Source: Alphaproteobacteria bacterium (GTDB lineage: Bacteria > Pseudomonadota > Alphaproteobacteria > Rhizobiales > Aestuariivirgaceae). Taken from it: DNA of 9,697 nucleotides. Below are positions 1-6,535 of the stretch, piece after piece. The stretch spans positions 1 through 9,697 of the forward strand of contig JAPLOT010000533.1 of assembly GCA_026400595.1 (NCBI GenBank), written 5' to 3'. How positions within the stretch are numbered: the first letter of the stretch is position 1; each line of letters begins with the position of its first letter. The notes beneath the pieces were generated by a model. It did no database searches. It saw only the letters and a list, made by a program, of their open reading frames with translations, and was not told the DNA's origin. The position numbers and the translations under genes are program-made.

Positions 1-705
1 GCGCTGAATGGCGCAATGTGGGCCGCCATCCCTCCATTGATGAAATCTCTTGATGAGCACGCTGATGTGAGGGCGATCGTGCTTCGCGGCCAGGGCCGCG
101 AGGCCTTCGCCGCCGGGGCCGACATTTCGGAGTTCGGCGAAGCCCGGAACGACGCGGCGGCCGCTGCGGCCTATGAAGCCCTGAACGGTGCGGCCTTTGC
201 CGCGATCCGCGGCGCGCAGCGGCCGGTGGTCGCCATGATCCAGGGATTCTGCATCGGCGGCGGACTGGCCATCGCCCTGGCCTGCGACCTGCGGGTGGCT
301 GATGCCTCCGCGCTTTTCGCGCTGCCGCCTTCGCGCCTGGGCCTCGCCTATCCGCTGGATGGCTTGCGCGACCTGGTGGCCACAGTCGGTGCCCCCATGG
401 CCAAGGAGATGCTGTTTACCGCCCGCCGCCTGAAAGGGGAGGAGGCTCTGGCGACAGGTCTGATCAACCGCCTCGCAGCGGATGCCGAGTCCGAGACGCG
501 CAGGCTCTGTGGCGAGATCGTCGGCGGTGCGCCCTTGTCGATCCTTCACGCCAAGCGCGCCATCGACCTGATCGCCACACGGCCCGGGCATGAGTCTCCT
601 GCCGAGGTCGCCGCACGGGCTGTCGCCTGCTTCAACAGCGCCGACTTTTCCGAGGGACGTCGGGCTTTCGCAGAAAAGCGGACTCCGGTATTCGAGGGCC
701 GCTGA
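1..705 (+). CDS. Crotonase-superfamily (enoyl-CoA hydratase/isomerase-like) protein, 5' end missing
   Basis: The reading frame is open from the first base, and its visible N-terminus (ALNGAMW) is the usual interior 'NAL...MW' segment of crotonases. The ATG at 16 is therefore probably internal, and roughly 20-30 residues lie outside the window. The visible 234 residues have the crotonase fold signatures: AGADI near residue 38-42 (first oxyanion-hole strand), GFCIGGG near 82-88 followed by ACDLR (second oxyanion hole), and a PPSRLGL loop. Family members act on acyl-CoA thioesters in the cytoplasm. The two glutamates used by true enoyl-CoA hydratases (Glu144 and Glu164 in the rat enzyme) align with Ala90 and Pro110 here, so ordinary hydration is doubtful. 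Another crotonase-fold reaction, or a role in a degradation pathway, is more likely. The stop lies only four bases from the stop of the opposing hydrolase gene. Family membership is firm; the substrate is unknown. Confidence 0.9.
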   Translation, partial: ALNGAMWAAIPPLMKSLDEHADVRAIVLRGQGREAFAAGADISEFGEARNDAAAAAAYEALNGAAFAAIRGAQRPVVAMIQGFCIGGGLAIALACDLRVADASALFALPPSRLGLAYPLDGLRDLVATVGAPMAKEMLFTARRLKGEEALATGLINRLAADAESETRRLCGEIVGGAPLSILHAKRAIDLIATRPGHESPAEVAARAVACFNSADFSEGRRAFAEKRTPVFEGR

Positions 706-709
706 CGGT

Positions 710-1468
710 TCAGCCCGAAAGGAACGCCAGCACGGCATCCTTGTAGCCGCGATCACCGACGGCATTCATGTGATTGCGGTTCGGCAGCACGACACCCCTG
801 GCGCCTGGAATGGCCGCAACCAGGGTATCGACGTCACCCGCCACGTCATCCTTGTCTCCCGCCACAACGAGGATGGGCACGGTGATGCCACGCAGTTCGT
901 GCAGCGTGATCTTCTCGCGCGACGACCTGATGCAGGCGGCAAGTGCCTTGAGATCGCTGCGGGTCTGTTCCGCAAAGATGCGGAAGCTGCGCGCGCCGGG
1001 ATCGGTCACCTCGTCACGGGATGCGGCTTCCAGCGCCCGGGCGATCGCCTCGCCACCGCCCACGCCGGTGATCATCCGCGACGCAAGACCCGCGAACACG
1101 GCACGCCGCACGCGCTCGGGATGGCTGATTGTCAGGAAGGCCGCCACCCGCGCACCCATCGAATACCCCATGACATCGGCCTGGACGATTCCAAGATGAT
1201 CGAGAAGCCGCCGTGCATCCTCGGCCATCTCGGTCGCTGGATAGAGATGGGATTCGTAGAGTTTCTGGCTGGCCCCGTGGCCGCGATTGTCAATGGTAAT
1301 CACCTGACGGCCGGCTTCGGTCAGGGTCTTGACCCATCCCGTATCCCACCAGTTCACCCGGCCGGTGGAAGCAAAGCCGTGGATCAGAAGGATGGGCGGT
1401 CCCTCGCCCGCGGTTTCGTAGGCGATCTCGACGCCGTTGGAATTGAATTTGTGCATCACCGCGAACAT
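710..1468 (-). CDS. Alpha/beta hydrolase
   Basis: A 252-residue, single-domain alpha/beta hydrolase without signal peptide or membrane segment, so probably cytoplasmic. The oxyanion-hole motif HGF is at residues 30-32, the strand DNRGHG at 60-65, and the nucleophile elbow GYSMG at 101-105 makes Ser103 the nucleophile. GDKDD at 204-208 supplies the acid (probably Asp207) and NRNH at 230-233 the catalytic His233, so the triad is complete. The NRNHMNAVGD ending resembles esterase/lactonase-like members of Abhydrolase_1, but the substrate cannot be read from the sequence. I kept the ATG at 1468; a second ATG four codons later (1456) is an equally possible start because neither has a strong ribosome binding site. 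The gene diverges from the zf-CHCC gene across 40 bases and converges on the crotonase gene with a four-base gap. Confidence 0.93.
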   Translation of the reverse strand: MFAVMHKFNSNGVEIAYETAGEGPPILLIHGFASTGRVNWWDTGWVKTLTEAGRQVITIDNRGHGASQKLYESHLYPATEMAEDARRLLDHLGIVQADVMGYSMGARVAAFLTISHPERVRRAVFAGLASRMITGVGGGEAIARALEAASRDEVTDPGARSFRIFAEQTRSDLKALAACIRSSREKITLHELRGITVPILVVAGDKDDVAGDVDTLVAAIPGARGVVLPNRNHMNAVGDRGYKDAVLAFLSG

Positions 1469-1508
1469 ATGCTAATCGCCCCGCGAGACAAGATCGTCGA
1501 GGGTCAAC

Positions 1509-1751
1509 ATGGCATCGGGCGCGACACCGCACTTCCAGAACGAGATGGGACTGGCCTCTATCGAGATCGGCGCCAGGAAGTTCATGTGCATCGGGGCCAA
1601 GCCGCCTTTCGACCATCCGCATGTCTTCATCGACATGGGAACGGCGGACGAGATCGTCTGTCCCTATTGCTCGACGCTCTATCGCTTCAACGCCCGCCTG
1701 CGGCCGGATCAGTCAACGCCTGAGCAGGCTGCCTGGAACGACGCTGCCTGA
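1509..1751 (+). CDS. zf-CHCC zinc-finger protein (complex I NDUFS6-like domain)
   Basis: An 80-residue protein carrying the exact metal-ligand spacing of the zf-CHCC family: Cys27, then eight residues to His36, fourteen to Cys51, and CPYC giving Cys54, followed by the typical Tyr of 'CPYCSTLY'. The HPHVFIDMG strand between the ligands is also characteristic. Mitochondrial NDUFS6 has this fold and binds zinc near the complex I quinone module; free-standing bacterial members are common in alphaproteobacteria and are usually left without an assigned function. A GAGGG sits five to nine bases before the ATG and supports this start. It is the first gene of a tight + strand run (GNAT, YcaQ-like, GNAT). 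Its last bases overlap the probable start of the next gene. No nuo gene is visible nearby, so an accessory role in complex I here is inference from the family. Confidence 0.9.
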   Translation: MASGATPHFQNEMGLASIEIGARKFMCIGAKPPFDHPHVFIDMGTADEIVCPYCSTLYRFNARLRPDQSTPEQAAWNDAA

Positions 1752-2232
1752 CACCTGCACAATTCGCGACTACCGGGACGCGGACCTTGCGGCCGTCCTC
1801 GCGATCATTCGCGATCTGCAGCGTCACGAACGCCAGTTCGACGAGCGGGTGAAGCCGCCCCAGGAGATCGGCGACTGGTATATCCGGGAACTTCTGGCAT
1901 CTGCTGAGAAACACAAGGGCAGGCTGCTCCTCGCGGAGGTGGATGGCGTGGTCGCCGGCTATGCCTGCCTGCTCGTCGAGGTCTCATCGGCCGATCAGCG
2001 CGAGGAGATCCTTTACACTTACAGTCAGGTCTCCGATCTGGCCGTCCTGAGCACCCATCGCGAGCACGGAGTGGGCCGGGCTCTCATCGCGGCATGCGAA
2101 GGGATCGCGCGCACGGACGGGCAGAGATGGATTCGACTCGGCGTGCTTGCCGCGAACCAGGACGCACGCCGCTTCTATGCGCGGTCAGGCTTCTCGAAGA
2201 TGGGGCTGACCCTCGAGAAGGCTCTTTCGTGA
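1744..2232 (+). CDS. GNAT family N-acetyltransferase (first of two); start uncertain
   Basis: The frame encodes a complete GNAT domain of about 162 residues, beginning (L)PDTCTIRDYRDAD. The acetyl-CoA pyrophosphate loop R-x-x-G-x-G is REHGVG at about residues 106-111, preceded by the beta-4 strand VSDLAVL. The conserved AxxFYxRxGF of motif B follows near the C-terminus. It would transfer acetyl from acetyl-CoA to an amine in the cytoplasm; the acceptor is unknown. No ATG, GTG or TTG lies near the start of the domain. The only ordinary in-frame start is ATG 1621, deep inside the zf-CHCC gene, and the extra residues it would add are Arg/Ser-rich and look like a shadow reading. I therefore place the start at CTG 1744: it has a weak GGA six bases upstream, overlaps the preceding stop by eight bases, and sits where homologous proteins normally begin. 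The stop overlaps the GTG of the next gene. Confidence 0.82.
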   Translation: MPDTCTIRDYRDADLAAVLAIIRDLQRHERQFDERVKPPQEIGDWYIRELLASAEKHKGRLLLAEVDGVVAGYACLLVEVSSADQREEILYTYSQVSDLAVLSTHREHGVGRALIAACEGIARTDGQRWIRLGVLAANQDARRFYARSGFSKMGLTLEKALS

Positions 2233-3431
2233 CAGCTTCGCTCTCGATTGCTCAGGCCCGGCGCATCGCGCTTGCTGCGCAAGGATTCACGTTCCAGGAT
2301 CGCAACCGCCGCAACGGCTGGTCGCGAATTGACCGAACCGTCCGCCAGTTGAACCTGTTGCAGATCGACAGCGTGAATGTCCTGGTGCGGTCGCATTACC
2401 TCCCGCTGTTCTCACGGCTTGGCAGCTATGAGCACGCGACGCTCGATGATCGCGCCTTCGGCAAGAAGAGGCGCGCCCTGTTCGAATGCTGGGCCCATGA
2501 AGCCAGCCTGCTGCCGCTCGACCTGCATCCTCTCATGCGCTGGCGCATGCAGCGGGCCTGCGACGGTCGCGGCACCTACGCGTCGATGAACCGGTTCGCC
2601 GTCGAGGACCGCGCGTTCCTGAAGGCCACCCTCGACTTCGTCACGCGCAATGGCCCGACGGTGGCGAGCGAGGTTCCCGACGGCGGCAAGAGCGGCGGTG
2701 GCTGGTGGGGCTGGTCGCGCGGCAAGATGGCGCTGGAGGCGCTCTTCGACCAGGGACTGGTCACGACGGCAGCGCGCGATGGATTTGAACGCGTCTACGA
2801 CATCCCCGAACGGGTGATCCCATCGGAAATCCTCACCCGCGATACACCGCGGGAATCCGATGCGATCCGCAACCTTCTGGACCTGTCTGCTCGCGCTCAT
2901 GGCATCGGCACCGAATTCGACTTGCGCGACTATTTCCGCCTGCCTGTTGCCGAGACAAAGACAGCGCTTATGGAGCTTGTCGAGGACGGAACGCTCTTGC
3001 CAGTCAGCGTCGAAGGCTGGAAGCACGCGGCCTATCTGCACCGCGAGGCCCGCATGCCGCGCAAGGCCGGCGGTACCGCCCTGCTCTCGCCCTTCGACCC
3101 CGTCGTATGGGAGCGAGCAAGGGCCGAGCGCCTTTTCGACTTTCACTACCGCATCGAAATCTACACGCCCGCTGAGAAACGGAAGTACGGATACTATGTC
3201 CTCCCCTTCCTGATGGGCGACCGCATCGTTGGCCGAGTCTGCCTCAAGGCCGACCGGCAGGACGGCGTTCTGCGCGCCAATGCCAGTCATTACGAACCGC
3301 ATGCCGACCCCAAGTCCACGGCCGAAGCCATGGCCGGGGAGCTCAGGCTGATGGCCGACTGGCTGGGCCTGGCGGCCGTCAGCGCCGGGCCGAAGGGCAA
3401 TCTTGCGCGCCACCTTCGGGCCGTCCTGTGA
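2229..3431 (+). CDS. YcaQ/AlkX-type DNA glycosylase (interstrand crosslink repair), winged-helix HTH_42 family
   Basis: A 400-residue protein of the HTH_42 winged-helix glycosylase family, normal length for the YcaQ group. It shows the signature LNLLQIDSVNVLVRSHYLPLF-type segment with the Q-x-D catalytic motif at Gln45-Ile46-Asp47. QxD marks the YcaQ-like branch, whereas AlkZ-like members carry QxQ. Further family landmarks are WAHEASLLP, the WSRGKMALEALFDQG helix of a winged helix, and the LLSPFDPVVWERARAERLFDFHYRIE region. Characterised members excise alkylated bases and unhook nitrogen-mustard-type interstrand crosslinks; activity here is inferred from those motifs. I chose GTG 2229 because it forms a GTGA overlap with the previous stop and has GAGAAGG about nine bases upstream. 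The frame is open further upstream from ATG 2094, but that would overlap the acetyltransferase by 139 bases. Translation is probably coupled to both neighbouring acetyltransferase genes. Confidence 0.92.
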   Translation: MTASLSIAQARRIALAAQGFTFQDRNRRNGWSRIDRTVRQLNLLQIDSVNVLVRSHYLPLFSRLGSYEHATLDDRAFGKKRRALFECWAHEASLLPLDLHPLMRWRMQRACDGRGTYASMNRFAVEDRAFLKATLDFVTRNGPTVASEVPDGGKSGGGWWGWSRGKMALEALFDQGLVTTAARDGFERVYDIPERVIPSEILTRDTPRESDAIRNLLDLSARAHGIGTEFDLRDYFRLPVAETKTALMELVEDGTLLPVSVEGWKHAAYLHREARMPRKAGGTALLSPFDPVVWERARAERLFDFHYRIEIYTPAEKRKYGYYVLPFLMGDRIVGRVCLKADRQDGVLRANASHYEPHADPKSTAEAMAGELRLMADWLGLAAVSAGPKGNLARHLRAVL

Positions 3432-3961
3432 TCGACATCGAGACCCCTCGCCTCACCCTCCGCCTGGTACCGCTTGCCGGCTTGGTGGCAACGGTGGGAA
3501 GGGACATGCCGGCCTGCCGCCGGATGATCGGAACGCAGCTGACCGAAGACTGGTTCGAGGACTCCTGGGTGGCGGATCTCCGGCTCAAGCAGTGGAAGGT
3601 CGACCCTGGCTATGCACCGTGGTCGATCCGCGCCATCTGCCTGCGCAGCAGCGGCACGGTGATCGGCCACATGAATGCTCACGCCTCACCGGAACTCCAC
3701 ACGCAGGATGGCGAGAGCGGCTCTTTGGTGGAGATCGGCTACACGATCTTCGCGCCATGGCGGCGTCAGGGCTATGCCTATGAGATGGTGCGCGGCTACG
3801 GCCAGTTTGCGTCCGCCAGAGGCCTGCGCTGGCTACGGCTGTCGATCGCGCCCGGCAACGAGGCATCGCTCGCACTCGCACGGAAACTCGGTGTACGGAT
3901 GATCGGCTCCCAGATCGACGAGATCGACGGGCCCGAGGACATCTACCTGCTTGATCTCTAG
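3428..3961 (+). CDS. GNAT family N-acetyltransferase, RimJ/RimL-like (second of two)
   Basis: A 177-residue GNAT protein. The opening ETPRLTLRLVP is the typical first strand of the Acetyltransf_3 (RimJ/RimL) subgroup. The acetyl-CoA loop is RRQGYA at residues 112-117, following the strand VEIGYTIFAPW. The later APGNEASLALARKLG segment matches motif B ('NxxSxxxAxKxGF'). Members acetylate ribosomal-protein N-termini, polyamines, antibiotics or other amines; the acceptor cannot be assigned here. The GTG start at 3428 overlaps the stop of the YcaQ-like gene as GTGA, the second such junction in this run, so coupled translation is likely. The TAG stop shares the palindrome CTAG (3958-3961) with the stop of the opposing aminotransferase, which leaves no room for a terminator. 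It is only distantly similar to the GNAT at 1744, so it is not a recent duplicate. Confidence 0.9.
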   Translation: MIDIETPRLTLRLVPLAGLVATVGRDMPACRRMIGTQLTEDWFEDSWVADLRLKQWKVDPGYAPWSIRAICLRSSGTVIGHMNAHASPELHTQDGESGSLVEIGYTIFAPWRRQGYAYEMVRGYGQFASARGLRWLRLSIAPGNEASLALARKLGVRMIGSQIDEIDGPEDIYLLDL

Positions 3962-5358
3962 ATGATCCCTTCCGCCTTGAGTTCCGACGTGGCCTTCTCG
4001 ATCGAGTGTCGCAGGGCATCGACGATGAAGTCGACATCCTTGACCGTCATGGTCAGCGGCGGCGACAGAACGTCGAGGTGGCCGATGGGGCGGACGAGCA
4101 GACCCTGGGCCTCGCAGTCGGCGGAGATGCGGCGGGAAATGTTGACGGAGTCCGGCAGTTTCTCGCGAGTCTTCTTGTCCCGCACATATTCCACGCACAT
4201 CATCAGGCGGTGGCCGCGGACGTCGCCCACGATGGGCAGGTCGCTGAGCGTCGCAAGCCGCTTCTCCAGATAGTCGCCGACACGCGCGGCGTTGCCGCAA
4301 AGATCCTCGCGCTCGATGATCTCGATGTTGCGCAATCCGACGGCGCAGGCCACCGGATGGCCCGAGTAGGTATAGCCGTGGGTAAACCAGACATCGGGAT
4401 CGGGCGCCGAGATCACGTCATGAATCTGATCCGTGTACAGAACGGCCGACAGTGGAATGTAGCCGGAGGTCAGGCCCTTGGCGCAAAGGATCATGTCAGG
4501 CTGGATGCCGAACACGTCCTTCGAGGCGAACATGTGTCCCAGCCGGCCGAAGGCAGTGACGATCTCGTCGGCGATGAACAGGATCCCATGCCTGGTGCAG
4601 AGTTCGCGCATGCGCGGCAGGTAGTTGGGGGGCGGCATGGTGACGCCGCCAGACGCCTGTGCCGGTTCGGCGATGAAGCAGGCAATGTTCTCGGGCCCCA
4701 GTTCTGCGATCTTGTCGGCGAATTCCTGGACCAGGAAGTCGCTGAAGGCCCCGAGGCTCATGCCCTCCGGGCGGCGGTAGGGATAGGGCGCAGACAGATG
4801 ATGCACGAGATCGGGAACGTACTTGAAATGCTCCGACTGGTCCCCATCGCGGCGACCGACCGTCATGCCGAGGAAGGTGGAGCCGTGATAGGAGTTCTGT
4901 CGCGAGATGACATAGCGGCGCGACGGCTGGCCCAGCCGTGACTGATAGAAATGGGCGAGGCGGATGGCGGTATCGACCGCGCAGGAGCCTGACGTGGCAT
5001 AGGCGACGTGGTTGAGCGAGCCCGGCGCCAGGCTGGCCAGTTTCGCGGCCAGCTGGGCCGCCGGCCCGTTCGTAACGTCGACGAAGGTGGTGGTGTAGCA
5101 AAGCTGCAGGGCCTGCTCGGCCATGACCTCGGCAAGCTCCTTGCGGCCATAGCCGGCATTCACGCACCACATGCCGCCGATGCCGTCGAAATAGCGCTTG
5201 CCGCTGGCGTCGGTGACGAAGCACCCGTCACCTTCGACCAGGACCAGAGACCCTTCGCGCTTGAAGCTGTCGAAATGAGTATAGGGATGAAGGACGTGGT
5301 CGTGATCCTTCTGCCACAGATCCTGGGCGTCAAAACGGTTGCTGGCATGCTTCAGCAT
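3958..5358 (-). CDS. Class III pyridoxal-phosphate aminotransferase (omega-amino acid type)
   Basis: A full-length 466-residue fold-type I, class III aminotransferase. Visible landmarks are YFDGIGGMWCVNAGYG near 56-71, SGS-x-A-V-D at 123-129 for PLP phosphate binding, YHG at 157-159 stacking on the cofactor ring, EPAQASGG from Glu231, the DE at 264-265 whose Asp264 holds the pyridine nitrogen, and AKGLTSGY with Lys294 as the Schiff-base lysine. HGYTYSGHP is the usual substrate/phosphate loop. The HHLSAPYPYRRPEGM segment fits the omega-amino acid:pyruvate or polyamine transaminase branch, moving amino groups from beta-alanine-, taurine- or putrescine-like donors; the exact substrate is unknown. 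Cys126 replaces the glutamate common in SGSEA. I chose the second ATG at 5358, five bases after a strong GGAGG (5364-5368). ATG 5361 is too close to it, and 5391 has no ribosome site and would cover the candidate operator. It is transcribed alone, divergent from the serine hydrolase. Confidence 0.93.
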   Translation of the reverse strand: MLKHASNRFDAQDLWQKDHDHVLHPYTHFDSFKREGSLVLVEGDGCFVTDASGKRYFDGIGGMWCVNAGYGRKELAEVMAEQALQLCYTTTFVDVTNGPAAQLAAKLASLAPGSLNHVAYATSGSCAVDTAIRLAHFYQSRLGQPSRRYVISRQNSYHGSTFLGMTVGRRDGDQSEHFKYVPDLVHHLSAPYPYRRPEGMSLGAFSDFLVQEFADKIAELGPENIACFIAEPAQASGGVTMPPPNYLPRMRELCTRHGILFIADEIVTAFGRLGHMFASKDVFGIQPDMILCAKGLTSGYIPLSAVLYTDQIHDVISAPDPDVWFTHGYTYSGHPVACAVGLRNIEIIEREDLCGNAARVGDYLEKRLATLSDLPIVGDVRGHRLMMCVEYVRDKKTREKLPDSVNISRRISADCEAQGLLVRPIGHLDVLSPPLTMTVKDVDFIVDALRHSIEKATSELKAEGII

Positions 5359-5363
5359 CATGA

Positions 5364-5368
5364 CCTCC
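5364..5368 (-). promoter_or_regulatory. Strong Shine-Dalgarno of the aminotransferase at 3958-5358
   Basis: On the minus strand the sequence reads GGAGG-TC-ATG-ATG. GGAGG is a perfect anti-16S match, two bases from the first ATG (5361) and five from the second (5358). The second spacing is within the normal range, which decides the start in favour of 5358. Confidence 0.7.
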
Positions 5369-5374
5369 AAACAA

Positions 5375-5395
5375 ACTGAATGTGCGTTCAATATA
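5375..5395 (-). promoter_or_regulatory. Candidate operator palindrome overlapping a -10-like hexamer
   Basis: Bases 5375-5392 read ACTGAATG-TG-CGTTCAAT, an imperfect inverted repeat. Its arms compare as ACTGAATG and ATTGAACG, matching at six of eight positions around a two-base centre. On the minus strand it directly overlaps TATATT (5390-5395), a good -10 match, and lies just upstream of the aminotransferase ribosome site. No convincing -35 is present at 16-18 bases, which would suit an activator-dependent or weak promoter. The short-arm, two-base-centre form resembles operators of TetR-type repressors, but no regulator gene is visible nearby. It could also control the divergent serine hydrolase. 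Function is inference from shape and place only. Confidence 0.35.
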
Positions 5396-5479
5396 TCGGG
5401 ACATTACTCCAGGGCGTGGACACTGGCTAGTCCGGCACCTGCCCTTCCAAATCCGGAGGCGATCTTCCAGACTGGCCCC

Positions 5480-6535
5480 ATGGGACTCATGTCACCGCCC
5501 GGACTGCCGCTCTTCTGGCAGGACCCCGCGCCCGAACAGGCGGGCCTGCAGCCGGATGTCGCCGCGCAGGTGGCCTCCGCAGTGGCGCGCGGCGAGTTCC
5601 CGGGCCTTCACGCCCTCCTCATCCTGCGGCATGGCCGGCCGGCAGCCGAATGCTATTTCGAGGGCCGCGACGCCGTCTGGGGAAAGGACCTCGGCACTGT
5701 CCAACATGGCGCCGGAAAGCTGCACGACCTCCGCTCGGTGACGAAAAGCATGGTCGGCCTGCTCTACGGCATCGCCCGGTCGGACGGCATCGTTCCGCCC
5801 AGCAGCGCGCGTTTGATGGGAATTTATCCGCAGTTCGATGATGGTGATCCGCGACGCCGCCGCATCACGATCGGTCATGTTCTGTCCATGCGCCTGGGCC
5901 TCGCCTGGAATGAGGGCACGGATTACGACAGCCCCGCGAACAGCGAAATCCAGATGGAAGCGGCGCCCGACCGCATCCGCTATGTCCTGACCCGGCCCAT
6001 GGCGGAGACACCGGGAAGCCGGTGGGTCTATTGCGGCGGCGCCACGGCCCTGCTGGCCGACCTCATTGCACGCGGCAGCGGCCTTGACCTGGAAGCCTAC
6101 GCGCGCACAAAGCTCTTTGTGCCCCTGGGCATTCACGAACTTGAATGGGTTCGGGGTACGGATGGCACACCGGTGGGATCCTCCGGCCTCCGCCTGCTGC
6201 CGCGCGATCTTGCCCGCATCGGCCAGATGGTCCTGGACGGCGGCCGCGCCAGTGGCCGCAGCGTGGTGCCGCCTGGCTGGCTGGCAACATCCTTCAGGCC
6301 CCGGGGACATGTGGAGAGCGGCCTGCGCTATGGCTATCACTGGTGGATCGGTTCCCTCGCCGCCAGCGGCAAGGCCTGGGCCGCGGCCTATGGCAATGGC
6401 GGACAGAGGTTGATCATCATCCCAAGCCTGAAGATGGTGGTGGTGATTCTGGCCGGCAACTACAATGCGCCGGACCAGTGGAAGATGCCGCTGCGCCTGA
6501 TGACCCGCATCGTGATTCCGTCGGTCATCCGCTAA
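5480..6535 (+). CDS. Serine hydrolase of the beta-lactamase (class C/esterase VIII) family
   Basis: A 351-residue beta-lactamase-fold (PF00144) protein. The S-x-x-K motif is SVTK with Ser86 as nucleophile and Lys89 as its base (DLRSVTKSMVGLLYGIA). The tyrosine motif is YCG at 184-186 in place of Y-S/A-N, and GNGGQ at 305-309 stands where class C enzymes have KTG/HTG. This pattern fits esterases, peptidases and 6-aminohexanoate-oligomer hydrolases rather than antibiotic-destroying enzymes. There is no signal peptide, so it should act in the cytoplasm, which also argues against a resistance role. The frame is open further upstream, but family length favours ATG 5480 or 5489. Neither has a good ribosome site: a GGAGG at 5455-5459 lies 20 bases too far from 5480. 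It diverges from one aminotransferase gene and its stop overlaps the end of the other by four bases. The substrate is unknown. Confidence 0.9.
   Translation: MGLMSPPGLPLFWQDPAPEQAGLQPDVAAQVASAVARGEFPGLHALLILRHGRPAAECYFEGRDAVWGKDLGTVQHGAGKLHDLRSVTKSMVGLLYGIARSDGIVPPSSARLMGIYPQFDDGDPRRRRITIGHVLSMRLGLAWNEGTDYDSPANSEIQMEAAPDRIRYVLTRPMAETPGSRWVYCGGATALLADLIARGSGLDLEAYARTKLFVPLGIHELEWVRGTDGTPVGSSGLRLLPRDLARIGQMVLDGGRASGRSVVPPGWLATSFRPRGHVESGLRYGYHWWIGSLAASGKAWAAAYGNGGQRLIIIPSLKMVVVILAGNYNAPDQWKMPLRLMTRIVIPSVIR

Noticed and set aside
590..1723. 377-codon + strand open frame opposite the alpha/beta hydrolase
   Set aside because: It is antisense to a gene with a complete catalytic triad and overlaps the crotonase and zf-CHCC genes. 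Its product has no recognisable domain and is typical of long chance frames in GC-rich DNA.
2094..2228. N-terminal extension of the YcaQ-like protein from ATG 2094
   Set aside because: It would overlap the acetyltransferase by 139 bases. The GTG at 2229 has a ribosome site, a GTGA junction and the normal family N-terminus.
1509..2232. A zf-CHCC/GNAT fusion by +1 frameshift at GCC-TGA-C
   Set aside because: UGAC after the shift site recalls the prfB arrangement, but the slippery CUU and the tightly placed upstream Shine-Dalgarno are absent. Both proteins are complete as separate products.
2412..3413. 333-codon - strand frame opposite the YcaQ-like gene
   Set aside because: The opposite strand carries clear family motifs over its whole length; this frame has none and no ribosome site.
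5359..5391. Upstream start of the first aminotransferase at 5391
   Set aside because: There is no ribosome site before it, and it would place the TATATT/palindrome element inside the coding sequence. The strong GGAGG points to 5358.
5480..6535. Antibiotic-resistance beta-lactamase
   Set aside because: There is no signal peptide, and the third motif is GNGGQ instead of KTG. The fold is shared with many esterases and peptidases.
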